A stretch of 19,283 nucleotides of DNA from JBGPTK01 sp041497605 (GCA_041497605.1 JBGQGW010000037.1:1-19283); one strand, 5' to 3'; positions 1 to 7,800 are shown, counted from the stretch's first letter. Numbers and translations: made by a program. Notes: generated by a model not told the origin, from the letters alone.

Positions 1-878
1 CCGCTATCCGCCGCAACGACGGGCAAACCGTGCGCCATGGCCAGGAGCAGGGATGAGCCGAGCCCTTCCATTTGCGCGGGAAAGACAAATACATCCATGG
101 CGCGATAGGCGGCCGAAATATTTTCAAGAAAGCCCGCGAAAATAATCGAGGACGCAGCTCCGGATTCGCGCGCCAGATTTTCAAGATGGGGGCGCAGCGG
201 CCCATCGCCGACGAGAAGCAGCCGGGATGAGGGAAATCGCTGCAGAACGGAGGGCCAGGCACGGATCAGCGCATCTTGTCCCTTGCCTTCCACGAAATAT
301 CCAACGCATCCGGCCACGATATCTCCATCGGCAATGCCCCAGGCGCGTCGCGTTTCCTGGCGCATCTCGCGGCGAGATTCCGGCGTAACCATGTGCGGGA
401 GCTCGACACCGTCATAGACGATTCCGATGCGCGATGAGTCGAGGCCTGCTTCTACGACGCGATCGGCCACGAAACGGGATATGGCGATGATCCGCCGGGC
501 AGCGCGGTAACGGCTGAGCGCCCAGCGGCCGCGCTTGATTGGAAACGTGACGCGCCGGTGGACGACGAGAGCGGAGCGTCTGTGCGCGCCGGCGAGGTAG
601 GCGGCAGTCAACCCATGCGGATCGTGGGCGTGAACAATATCGAAGCGCTGCTCTTTCAAGATCCGGCGGAGTTGCCGCACGGCGTCGAAGCGCACCAGGC
701 GACTCGAAATCGAGTGGACAACAACTCCTTCCGCTGCCGCGTGCCGAGCCAGCGGACTATCGCGCAGAGCCAAAAGCTCGGCCGCGTGTCCGCGCGCACG
801 CAATCCGCGGAGAGCGAGAAGAATCTGGTGTTGGCCTCCGCGCCAATCCGGCTGGGTATCCAGATGCAAAGATTTCAT
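1..878 (-). CDS. Glycosyltransferase family 4 (GT-B fold), 3' end cut by window edge
   Basis: Probably transfers a sugar from a nucleotide-sugar donor to a cell-surface glycan or lipid acceptor at the cytoplasmic face of the membrane; the acceptor cannot be told. I translated the minus strand from ATG at 878 and it stays open for 292 codons to the window edge. The N-terminal half (about 1-160) looks like the acceptor-binding Rossmann domain, with WRGGQ at 12-16 and FDIVHAHDPHG near 79-89. The C-terminal half holds donor-site features: EGKGQD at 197-202, LLVGDGPLR near 221-229, and EGLGSS..AMAHGLPVV at 271-288. The second Glu of the usual EX7E motif is Leu279 here. Roughly 60-90 C-terminal residues should lie outside the window. 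No good Shine-Dalgarno precedes the ATG; a short hairpin ends 8 nt before it. It diverges from the protease gene. The family call is firm; the substrate is unknown. Confidence 0.9.
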   Translation of the reverse strand, partial: MKSLHLDTQPDWRGGQHQILLALRGLRARGHAAELLALRDSPLARHAAAEGVVVHSISSRLVRFDAVRQLRRILKEQRFDIVHAHDPHGLTAAYLAGAHRRSALVVHRRVTFPIKRGRWALSRYRAARRIIAISRFVADRVVEAGLDSSRIGIVYDGVELPHMVTPESRREMRQETRRAWGIADGDIVAGCVGYFVEGKGQDALIRAWPSVLQRFPSSRLLLVGDGPLRPHLENLARESGAASSIIFAGFLENISAAYRAMDVFVFPAQMEGLGSSLLLAMAHGLPVVAADS

Positions 879-886
879 TTTTGATC

Positions 887-904
887 GGCTCGTTTGAGCG
901 AGCC
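887..904 (-). other. Leader hairpin next to the glycosyltransferase start
   Basis: GGCTCG and CGAGCC form a perfect 6-bp stem around a 6-nt loop. On the minus strand the hairpin ends 8 nt before the ATG at 878, where a Shine-Dalgarno would normally be. It could affect translation initiation, but 6-bp inverted repeats also arise by chance in GC-rich DNA. Confidence 0.3.
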
Positions 905-912
905 AGTGGCGG

Positions 913-941
913 AGTCTATCACTGCGCGCGAGCTGGGTCGA
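913..941 (-). promoter_or_regulatory. Candidate promoter of the glycosyltransferase
   Basis: On the minus strand there is a -10 like TAGACT (918-913) preceded by TGA, giving an extended -10 (TGnTAGACT). Seventeen bases upstream lies TCGACC (941-936), which matches four of six bases of the -35 consensus. Transcription would start near 906, leaving a leader of about 28 nt that contains the hairpin at 887-904. Pattern match by eye only. Confidence 0.35.
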
Positions 942-972
942 GACAGGGGCTCGTTCAGCACTGTGCCATTAC

Positions 973-1001
973 TTGACAGTAAACTAATCTTTTATTACTC
1001 T
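973..1001 (+). promoter_or_regulatory. Candidate sigma-70-type promoter of the protease
   Basis: A perfect -35 hexamer TTGACA lies at 973-978. Exactly 17 bp downstream is TACTCT (996-1001), a weak -10 with three of six consensus bases. The gap is locally AT-rich, unlike the flanking coding DNA. Transcription would start near 1008, just before the ribosome binding site AGAGG (1013-1017), so the leader would be short. Confidence 0.45.
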
Positions 1002-1023
1002 GTACATCTCTCAGAGGCACCCG

Positions 1024-2280
1024 ATGAAATCCATTGTTCCTGCGTTCTTGCGGCTGGGCCTGGTGATTCTTGCCGGTTTTGCGGCAGCGCTGGCCGCTCC
1101 GGTGGCTGGAGCAGAAACGCTCACGATCACTAGCACTCCTTCCGGCGCAAGCATTCAACTGGATGGAATACCGGTTGGGACCACGCCGTACGAAGCGAAA
1201 TTTCCGGGCGGCTATTTTCATAAGACCCATTTCGTGCTCAGCGAAAGACTCTCGCATCCCATTCAGGTGCGCCTCTCGAAAGAAGGATATGCCACAAAGG
1301 AATTTATTCTAACCGATGGGCCGATTGTTTGGCGTTCGGTGAACGGCAGGGCACACGGCAACTACTGGCTGCTGAAGACCGCTCATCTCGAGGTGGTCCT
1401 CGAGCCTCTTGCGAAGGCGTTTACCGGCACGATTGGAACGAGCGGGACGGCCATGGCGAGCCCGCGGCTGGAGCTCTCCGTGGAAGAAGTTGTCCGGCGA
1501 GCAAGTCCCGCAGTGGTGCTGCTCAAGGGCCCGCGCGTGCAAGGCACCGGCTTTTTTCTGACCGAGACGGGGGTGATCGCAACGAACAAGCATGTGGCGG
1601 AGGGCGAAACAAGTTTGATAGCCGTCAGCGCAGCCGGAAGCTCCCTTGAGGCAAACGTCATGTACGTCGATCCGAATCTTGACTTGGCTCTCGTTAAGGT
1701 GGAAGGCGCCGGACTGCCGCATCTATCGCTGGCCGATATCGCCGGTGTTCATCCCGGCCAGACGGTGATCGCGATCGGCAATCCCGGGCTGGGCTTGCCG
1801 AATACGGCCACCAAAGGGATCGTCAGCGCGGTGGGAAAACTTACGAACGAGACCGGCACCTGGGTGCAGACCGATGCGGCATTGAATCCGGGCAATAGCG
1901 GCGGCCCACTGCTGAATACTTTCGGTGAAGTGGTCGGCATCAACACGCTGAAAGTGGAAGATCGGCAAGGTATCGCGTTCGCACTCAGCGCAAGCGATCT
2001 TGTCACACTGCTGCGGCGCTTTTATCCGGATGCTGACGGAGCCAATCACAGCGCTCAGCCCGATGGTTTTGGCACGGTAACCATTTCGTCCGACCCGCAA
2101 GGCGCGGAAATCTACCTGGATGGGAAATTTGTCGGCAACACCCCATCGGTTTTCAAGCTTGCGGCAGGCCGGCACCACATCAAGATCAAACTCCCAGGCA
2201 AGCAAACCTGGTGGCGCGATTTTGAAGTTTTGAAGGACAGTGAAGCGACGCTGAGCCCTTCCCTCCTCCCAACGACATAA
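1024..2280 (+). CDS. Exported trypsin-like serine protease flanked by two PEGA domains
   Basis: 418 aa. Residues 1-30 form a Sec signal peptide ending near VAGA-E, so the protein is likely periplasmic or cell-surface. An extended PEGA-type beta domain follows (about 31-128; TITSTPSGASIQLDG at 34-48). Then comes an HtrA/DegP-like chymotrypsin-fold domain (about 150-335) with the full triad: His190 in NKHVAEG, Asp220 in NLDLALVKV and Ser292 in NPGNSGGP. A second PEGA domain (about 349-405; TISSDPQGAEIYLDG) ends the protein. No PDZ domain is present, whereas DegP/DegS-type proteases carry one or two. The ATG at 1024 has AGAGG six bases upstream and begins the signal peptide. It is transcribed away from the glycosyltransferase. 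The intact triad argues for a live peptidase; the PEGA domains probably bind envelope ligands, and the substrate is unknown. Confidence 0.92.
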   Translation: MKSIVPAFLRLGLVILAGFAAALAAPVAGAETLTITSTPSGASIQLDGIPVGTTPYEAKFPGGYFHKTHFVLSERLSHPIQVRLSKEGYATKEFILTDGPIVWRSVNGRAHGNYWLLKTAHLEVVLEPLAKAFTGTIGTSGTAMASPRLELSVEEVVRRASPAVVLLKGPRVQGTGFFLTETGVIATNKHVAEGETSLIAVSAAGSSLEANVMYVDPNLDLALVKVEGAGLPHLSLADIAGVHPGQTVIAIGNPGLGLPNTATKGIVSAVGKLTNETGTWVQTDAALNPGNSGGPLLNTFGEVVGINTLKVEDRQGIAFALSASDLVTLLRRFYPDADGANHSAQPDGFGTVTISSDPQGAEIYLDGKFVGNTPSVFKLAAGRHHIKIKLPGKQTWWRDFEVLKDSEATLSPSLLPTT

Positions 2281-2340
2281 GCCTCCGTGCTCCGAAGCGG
2301 GGCAACCTCGTTCGCTCTCCCGAAATATTGCATTCGCGAG

Positions 2341-2346
2341 TATGAT
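2341..2346 (+). promoter_or_regulatory. -10-like box just before the hydroxy-acid oxidase start
   Basis: TATGAT matches five of six consensus bases and ends 8 nt before the ATG at 2355. Transcription from it would begin at or within a few bases of the start codon. No good -35 is seen at 16-18 bp upstream. The preceding gene ends at 2280, so the gap is only 74 bp. Confidence 0.3.
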
Positions 2347-2354
2347 TCTGCGGC

Positions 2355-3488
2355 ATGGGCCGAGACACGAAGCAGCAATTTACAGGTGAGATCCCAAAGA
2401 CGCTGGCTTGCCTGACGGATTTCGAAGATGCCGCGCGCGAAATGGTTCCGCATATGGCGTGGGAATTCCTGAATGGGGGCGCGGGAGACGAAGCTTCGCT
2501 GCGATGGAACCGGGAAGCATTCGAACGGATTCGATTGTTCCCGCGGGTGCTGGTGGATGTATCGAAACTGGATACTCGAATCGAACTTTTCGGCGAAACG
2601 CTGCCGTTTCCAATCCTGCTCGCCCCGGTGGCCTTCCAGCGCCAGTTCCATCCCGAAGGTGAAGTCGCGTCGGCTCGCGGCGCGGGCCTTGCGGGGGCCA
2701 CACTGATTGCCGGAACTCTTTCGAATTCATCTCTCGAGGAAATCGCCGCGGCCGCAACGGCGCCGCTTTGGTTTCAGCTCTACGTCCAACCCGATCGAGG
2801 CTACACGCGTGAGTTAGTCGCGCGCGCGGAGGCGGCGGGCTGCCGCGCCCTGTGCATGACCGTGGACACGCCGGTGCTGGGCGCGCGGAATCGCGAGGAC
2901 CGCGTGCAATTTGCCCTGCCGCCGGGCCTGGGGCATCCCAATCTGGACGGGCTGAAGTCAGCTCACTCCGTGAACTCCCACCGGCCGAAGGAGGGGGACA
3001 TTTACAGCATGTTGATCTCCCCGGATTTGGCATGGAAAGATGTGGAGTGGTTATTATCGTTCGCAAAAGTGCCGGTGGTGCTGAAAGGAATTCTTCACCC
3101 GGAGGATGCGGACCGCGCCGTCCAGACCGGCGTGGCGGGTTTGATCGTTTCGAACCACGGCGGGCGGAATCTGGACACGGCCCCGGCATCCATCGATGCG
3201 CTTCCCGGAGTTGCCGAAAAAGTAGCCGGCCGCGTTCCGTTGCTGATGGATAGCGGGATTCGGCGCGGCACCGACGTGCTGAAATCGCTGGCACTCGGCG
3301 CGAAGGCGGTGCTGATCGGGCGGCCGTATGTCCACGGACTTGCGGTGGGAGGGGCGGAAGGCGTCGCTCGCGTCGTAAATATTCTTCGCGCTGAATTCGA
3401 AATGGCCATGGCGCTGGTGGGCTGTACGTCGATTGCGCGTATCAACCACTCAGTTCTCTTTCGCGAGGCCGGACCATATCAGTTCTGA
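2355..3488 (+). CDS. FMN-dependent alpha-hydroxy-acid oxidase/dehydrogenase (lactate/glycolate oxidase family)
   Basis: 377 aa, the usual family length, and a TIM-barrel flavoenzyme. It should oxidise an L-2-hydroxy acid (such as lactate or glycolate) to the 2-keto acid, passing electrons to oxygen or another acceptor. Seen: LLAPVAFQ (88-95), QLYV with Tyr143, TVDTP.LG.R (169-178), Lys244 in VLKG, catalytic His268 and Arg271 in SNHGGRNLD, and the FMN-phosphate region DSGIRRGTDVLKSLALGA (299-316) then IGRP. By alignment with spinach glycolate oxidase, the substrate-carboxylate tyrosine (Tyr24) is Phe38 here, and Trp108 is Leu122. No signal peptide is seen, so it is cytoplasmic. There is no convincing Shine-Dalgarno before the ATG; a TATGAT -10-like box (2341-2346) ends 8 nt upstream, so the transcript may be leaderless. 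Its 3' end overlaps the convergent cytochrome gene by 10 bp. The exact substrate is not decided. Confidence 0.9.
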   Translation: MGRDTKQQFTGEIPKTLACLTDFEDAAREMVPHMAWEFLNGGAGDEASLRWNREAFERIRLFPRVLVDVSKLDTRIELFGETLPFPILLAPVAFQRQFHPEGEVASARGAGLAGATLIAGTLSNSSLEEIAAAATAPLWFQLYVQPDRGYTRELVARAEAAGCRALCMTVDTPVLGARNREDRVQFALPPGLGHPNLDGLKSAHSVNSHRPKEGDIYSMLISPDLAWKDVEWLLSFAKVPVVLKGILHPEDADRAVQTGVAGLIVSNHGGRNLDTAPASIDALPGVAEKVAGRVPLLMDSGIRRGTDVLKSLALGAKAVLIGRPYVHGLAVGGAEGVARVVNILRAEFEMAMALVGCTSIARINHSVLFREAGPYQF

Positions 3489-4507
3489 TCGCCGAGACCG
3501 TGCCGTTTGCCGCAGAGCTTGCAAAGCGTTGCGGCCTCCGTATTGTCGACGCGGTGTTTCACCGGCTTCAGCGTGCGCACGTAAGCGTAGATGGCTTTCA
3601 GATCATCATCGGTCAGGTTGCGAAAGGCGCTCCAAGGCATGATCTGGTTCAGTTTGCGGGCATGGACATATCCGGTCCTCATCATTTGAATAAACAAATC
3701 TTCGTCGTAGTAAGAAATGCCGGTGGCATCCGGGGTGATGTTGGCGCTGGCCGCTTCGCCCCAGGGACCTTTAAAGACCGTGCCACCCGCAAAATCCATC
3801 CCGGGAACTCGATTCCCCCTGATCGCCGGTGTGTGGCAATCCGCGCAGCTCGCCATGAGGACCAGATGCGCGCCGCGCTTCACTGGGGTTGTTGTATCTG
3901 ATTCCGGCACGGGAGCCGTGAGCGGCTCCGGCACACTGCGAATCAAATATTTCACCGGAAAAATAATATTGGTCTGCGGCAAAGGATTGTGCACGGGCGG
4001 AAGCGAACGCAAATAGACGATCACGGAAGCCAGGTCCTCATCGGACATGGCCTTGAAATTCGGATACGGCATCAGGGGAAACAGCGCACGGCCGTCGTGG
4101 CCGATCCCTTCGCGAATAGCGCGCGCCAGTTGATCGTCCGTCCAATTTCCCGTCCCTGTCTCAGGATCGGGAGTGAGGTTCGCGGCGATCAGGACCCCCG
4201 GCAGATCCGCGAGGGGGAATATTTCGCCGGCGCCCATCATGCCGGCAGAGATGGACGCTTCATGAGTGGTCCAGTCATGCGGGGAGTGGCAATCCATGCA
4301 TCCAGCAAAATTTTGTGCGATGTAGCGGCCACGCTCGAGCCTGGCGGGGGTGCGCTCGAATGTGCGGCTGGTGAGCGGGCGCATTCGCGGGCCGATGAAA
4401 GGGCGCCATCCGATCGTGAATGTGATGGCGAAAAGAATCAAGATTACAAAAACGAACAAGCTATAGCCCAAAATCCTGGGCCAGCGCTTCCTTGCGACTT
4501 CCGGCAT
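3479..4507 (-). CDS. Membrane-anchored diheme cytochrome c
   Basis: 342 aa electron carrier, probably facing the periplasm. A single membrane helix at about 12-33 follows a basic N-terminus (ARKRWPR), as in an uncleaved anchor. Two c-type heme motifs are clear: Cys70-Met-Asp-Cys73-His74 and Cys221-Ala-Asp-Cys224-His225. Candidate distal Met ligands are Met146 (LMPYPNF) and Met290 (IMPWSAF), in equivalent places after each heme site, so the protein is a duplicated class I cytochrome domain. It resembles the cytochrome subunits of membrane alcohol or sugar dehydrogenases. The tail has an extra Cys pair, Cys329-x-x-Cys332, followed by Gly, not His, so it is not a third heme site. The start has AGGAG (4519-4515) seven bases upstream. 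It lies 59 bp after the Asp-box gene on the same strand and may be co-transcribed. Redox partner unknown. Confidence 0.9.
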   Translation of the reverse strand: MPEVARKRWPRILGYSLFVFVILILFAITFTIGWRPFIGPRMRPLTSRTFERTPARLERGRYIAQNFAGCMDCHSPHDWTTHEASISAGMMGAGEIFPLADLPGVLIAANLTPDPETGTGNWTDDQLARAIREGIGHDGRALFPLMPYPNFKAMSDEDLASVIVYLRSLPPVHNPLPQTNIIFPVKYLIRSVPEPLTAPVPESDTTTPVKRGAHLVLMASCADCHTPAIRGNRVPGMDFAGGTVFKGPWGEAASANITPDATGISYYDEDLFIQMMRTGYVHARKLNQIMPWSAFRNLTDDDLKAIYAYVRTLKPVKHRVDNTEAATLCKLCGKRHGLGDQN

Positions 4508-4566
4508 CTTTCGGCTCCTGTGATTGATCTTGAAGAAATGGCAAATTTTGAAATGGGTTATCGAGT

Positions 4567-7500
4567 TCAGCGCGGCGGACCGGCAGGCGCGATCCGCAGC
4601 GGTGGAATTTTACTTTCCCGAATTCGCGCGTTCAACGCCGGCAAGTCTATCTGCTGAATCGTTTCCCACTGAGCGAGTTGAGCGTCGAGAGTATGGCGAG
4701 CTTCCTCGAAAGCAGCATACCCTTGAGCGGTTGGCGCCCGGTCGGCACTGTCGTTGACGACCACGGCCAAGGAAGCGAGAGTCTCATTCGTCTTGGATAA
4801 ACTGTCGGAAATGAAGGCATCCCTTCCTCGCACGCCTTCCAGGGCCATCGCTTTGCGATCGAGTTCAGCCGCAGCCGCCACAATCTGTTGCGCGTGCGGA
4901 TCTTCACCCAATCGGTCACGGAGCGCTTCGAGCTGGGTTCGCAGATCGTGAACCTGCCTGCAGGCTTCGAAGTCTTGCTGAATGGCTGCCGAGATTTTGA
5001 GGCCGAGTTCGAGTTGAGCAGTGAGATCGGCTCGAGAAGTTGCGACCCGCGGATCCATTTTCACGGTGAGCGGCTGCGTATAGGAATGGCCCGCGACCGT
5101 CAGTTTTACCTGGTACACGCCGGGAAGGACGAGCGGGCCTTCCGGCTCTCGCGGGGTATTCAGCCCGTAGACGGCGGCCGAGTAGGAGGGAGTGATCGTG
5201 GCCGGCAGCGGATAACGCAGGTCCCAAACGAAGCGCTGCATTCCAGCGTTCCTGGAGGGAGGCGGAGGAAAGCGCAGCCAGTAATTCGCAAAGGGTGGCG
5301 GAATATCGGGGGAATCCGGCTGATCGTCACTCGAATACCTCCGGACCACCTTGCCGGAATCATCCAGAATTTCGATAGTCACATTTCCCGCCGGCGCTGA
5401 TTGCAAGTAGTAATACAAAATTGCGCCCGGGGGCGGGTTCGTGCCTGCCGGGGTTTCGGGCGGCAAGGGCGAGTCGCGATTCGTGCTGGGGCGGACGCGA
5501 ATCGCTTTCGAGGGCCGGAATAGATGAAAGTCTGAACCCGCGATCGCTGAATCGATCTGGCGAAGCGGCGAGATATCGTCCAGAATCCAGAAGGAACGGC
5601 CGTGCGTCGCCACCACCAGATCATTTTCGTGCACCACCAGATCATGGATTGGCGTGACCGGTAGATTGAGCTGCAACGGCTGCCAATGGGCGCCGTCATC
5701 GATCGAAAAATAAACGCCGATCTCCGTCCCCGCGAACAGCAATCCTTTGCGTACGGGATCCTCGCGCACCGCGTGGACGTAGGCGGCGGCCGCGATTCCA
5801 TCGGTGACTTTCGTCCAGGTCTTGCCGAAATCGTGCGTGCGGAAAATGTAGGGATTGTAATCGTTCAGGCGATGACGGTCCACGGCCGCATACACGCTTC
5901 CCGCATCGTGCCGCGAAGCATCCAGGACGCTGATCCTGCTCCAATCGGAAAGTCCCGGAGGCGTGGCGTTCGTCCACGTTTTGCCGCCATCGCGTGTCAA
6001 CTGGATCAGGCCGGTGTCCGTGCCTGCCCAGATTAAACCTTCCTTTAACGGCGACGGCGCGATTGCATAGACCACTCCATAGCCGCGAGCCCTGGTGTTC
6101 TCGATGGACGGCGGACCGTTCTTCGCCGCCTGGCTGCTCTTATCCGCTCCCGTCAGGTCGGGGCTGATTTCTTGCCAACTCTTGCCCTCGTCGCTGGTTT
6201 TCAGGACGTATTGCGAGCCCATATAGAGGACATGCGGGTCCTGCGGAGAGAACACCAGGGGCGACGTCCAAGTGAATCGATATTTTCGCTCCGAGATTTC
6301 GGCGCCAAAGGCGCTGACGGGCGTCGGCGAAATATTCTGCGACTGGCCGGTCCGAGTATCGAGGCGGAACAGGCTGCCATAGGTGTCGCCGCCATAGATA
6401 ATATTAGGATCGGATGGATCGGGAAGGATGTAGCCGGCCTCACCCGCGCCCGCGGAGAACCAATCGCGAAAAGTAATTTCACCATAATCGCCGCGGCTGG
6501 TGATCACTGCGGTACCGCTATCCTGTTGGCCGCCGTAAACGCGATAAGGAAATTGATTGTCCGTGGCCACGTGATAGAACTGAGCGGTGGGCTGGTTGTT
6601 CCAGGAACTCCATGTCTCGCCGCCATCGACGCTGATCACCGCTCCCTGGTCGCATCCGAGGATCATGCGATGCGAATTTTCGGGGGCGATCCACAGCGAG
6701 TGGTAATCGTCGCCACCGGGAGCGCCTTTGATTGCCGTGAAGGTCTTGCCGCCATCCGTGGAGCGATACAGCGCAACATTCGGAAGATAGACGGTATCGG
6801 GATCATTCGGGTCGATGGTGATCCCGCCAAAATACCAGCCGCGGCTCCAGACGTGGGGATCGGCGCTGACACGAGTCCAATTTTGGCCCGCATCGTTGGA
6901 GCGATAGAGTCCGCCGGCTTTGGCGTCAACGATAGCGTAAACGCGATTGCCATTTTCGCCCCGCGCGACGGCGACGCCGATGCGGCCGAGTCCCTCCGAG
7001 GGAAACCCGTGGCCGGTAATTTCCTGCCAGGTAACTCCGGAGTCGGTTGATTTGTACAAACCGCTGCCCGGGCCGCTGGTTGGCGGATAGGTGCTCCAGG
7101 GCGGGCGTCGCGCCTGCCACAGCGAGGCATAGACGATGCGAGAATTATTGGGATCGAAGGCGAGATCGATGGCCCCGGTGTTCTCGTCCTTATAGAGAAC
7201 TTTTTGCCAGGTCGCGCCGCCATCCGTGGAGCGGAATACACCCCGTTCCGGATTCGCGCCATAGCCGTGACCGAGGGCTGCCACCAGAACGATATTTGGA
7301 TCGCGAGGATCAACCAGGATGCGTCCAATCTGCATGGTGTCGCGCAATCCGATATTCTTCCAAGTCCGGCCGGCGTCGGTGGATTTGTACATGCCGTCGC
7401 CGAAAGAAATATCCGAGCGCATGTCGGCTTCGCCGGTTCCGACGTAGATCACGTTGGAATCGGAAGGCGCCACGGCGATCGCGCCGATGGAAGCGATCGA

Positions 7501-7776
7501 CTCACGATCAAATATCGGGGTCCACACCTCGCCATCATTCGTTGTTTTCCAAACGCCGCCGCCCACTCCCCCGAAGTAATACACGTAAGGCTGGCCGGCA
7601 TCTCCACTGACGGCAAGCACGCGCCCGCCGCGATGCGGACCAATCATTCGCCACTCGAGACCGGAGTACAGGCTGGGGGAAATGTTCTGAGCGGCGGCGG
7701 GGATTGGCGCGCACGCAAAAATTGCGGCAAGAAGCAAGAGGCGTGAAAATATTGTGAATCTTAACATGGTGTTCAT
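4567..7776 (-). CDS. Large exported Asp-box/BNR (VPS10-sortilin-like) repeat protein
   Basis: About 1069 aa from ATG 7776. Signal peptide: MNTMLRF then a leucine-rich core and APIPAAAQ. The mature N-terminal two-thirds is a beta-propeller array with ten or so Asp-boxes (S-x-D-x-G-x-x-W type), such as KSTDAGRTW, RSTDGGATW, KSTDSGVTW, RSNDAGQNW, KTSDEGKSW, TRDGGKTW, RTHDFGKTW and FSIDDGAHW. A Pro-rich and beta-rich segment follows, then a helical C-terminus (about the last 150 residues, rich in Ala, Leu, Arg and Glu). Such proteins look like sortilin VPS10 or sialidase/xyloglucanase propellers, but no catalytic residues can be assigned. The open frame extends to an ATG at 7821, but that puts 15 polar residues before the signal peptide. 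ATG 7779 or 7776 follows GGGA and lies downstream of a -10-like TATACT (7800-7795), so the shorter start is preferred. Function is unknown; a binding or carbohydrate-related role is possible. Confidence 0.88.
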   Translation of the reverse strand: MNTMLRFTIFSRLLLLAAIFACAPIPAAAQNISPSLYSGLEWRMIGPHRGGRVLAVSGDAGQPYVYYFGGVGGGVWKTTNDGEVWTPIFDRESIASIGAIAVAPSDSNVIYVGTGEADMRSDISFGDGMYKSTDAGRTWKNIGLRDTMQIGRILVDPRDPNIVLVAALGHGYGANPERGVFRSTDGGATWQKVLYKDENTGAIDLAFDPNNSRIVYASLWQARRPPWSTYPPTSGPGSGLYKSTDSGVTWQEITGHGFPSEGLGRIGVAVARGENGNRVYAIVDAKAGGLYRSNDAGQNWTRVSADPHVWSRGWYFGGITIDPNDPDTVYLPNVALYRSTDGGKTFTAIKGAPGGDDYHSLWIAPENSHRMILGCDQGAVISVDGGETWSSWNNQPTAQFYHVATDNQFPYRVYGGQQDSGTAVITSRGDYGEITFRDWFSAGAGEAGYILPDPSDPNIIYGGDTYGSLFRLDTRTGQSQNISPTPVSAFGAEISERKYRFTWTSPLVFSPQDPHVLYMGSQYVLKTSDEGKSWQEISPDLTGADKSSQAAKNGPPSIENTRARGYGVVYAIAPSPLKEGLIWAGTDTGLIQLTRDGGKTWTNATPPGLSDWSRISVLDASRHDAGSVYAAVDRHRLNDYNPYIFRTHDFGKTWTKVTDGIAAAAYVHAVREDPVRKGLLFAGTEIGVYFSIDDGAHWQPLQLNLPVTPIHDLVVHENDLVVATHGRSFWILDDISPLRQIDSAIAGSDFHLFRPSKAIRVRPSTNRDSPLPPETPAGTNPPPGAILYYYLQSAPAGNVTIEILDDSGKVVRRYSSDDQPDSPDIPPPFANYWLRFPPPPSRNAGMQRFVWDLRYPLPATITPSYSAAVYGLNTPREPEGPLVLPGVYQVKLTVAGHSYTQPLTVKMDPRVATSRADLTAQLELGLKISAAIQQDFEACRQVHDLRTQLEALRDRLGEDPHAQQIVAAAAELDRKAMALEGVRGRDAFISDSLSKTNETLASLAVVVNDSADRAPTAQGYAAFEEARHTLDAQLAQWETIQQIDLPALNARIRESKIPPLRIAPAGPPR

Positions 7777-7794
7777 CATTTTTCCCGGAAGCGG

Positions 7795-7800
7795 AGTATA
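7795..7800 (-). promoter_or_regulatory. -10-like box before the Asp-box gene
   Basis: TATACT on the minus strand matches five of six -10 consensus bases. It lies 15 nt before the ATG at 7779, and inside the frame that would be used if translation began at 7821. No good -35 is present. It supports the shorter start for the Asp-box protein. Confidence 0.3.

Noticed and set aside
558..884. Plus-strand 108-codon frame over the glycosyltransferase N-terminus
   Set aside because: Antisense to a clear GT4 coding frame; no independent support.
2380..3294. 304-codon minus-strand open frame inside the hydroxy-acid oxidase gene
   Set aside because: Pro/Arg/Ser-rich translation typical of an antisense frame; the plus strand has all the FMN-oxidase motifs.
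6172..7050. 292-codon plus-strand open frame inside the Asp-box gene
   Set aside because: Repetitive low-information translation caused by the Asp-box repeats on the other strand; no ribosome binding site or family match.
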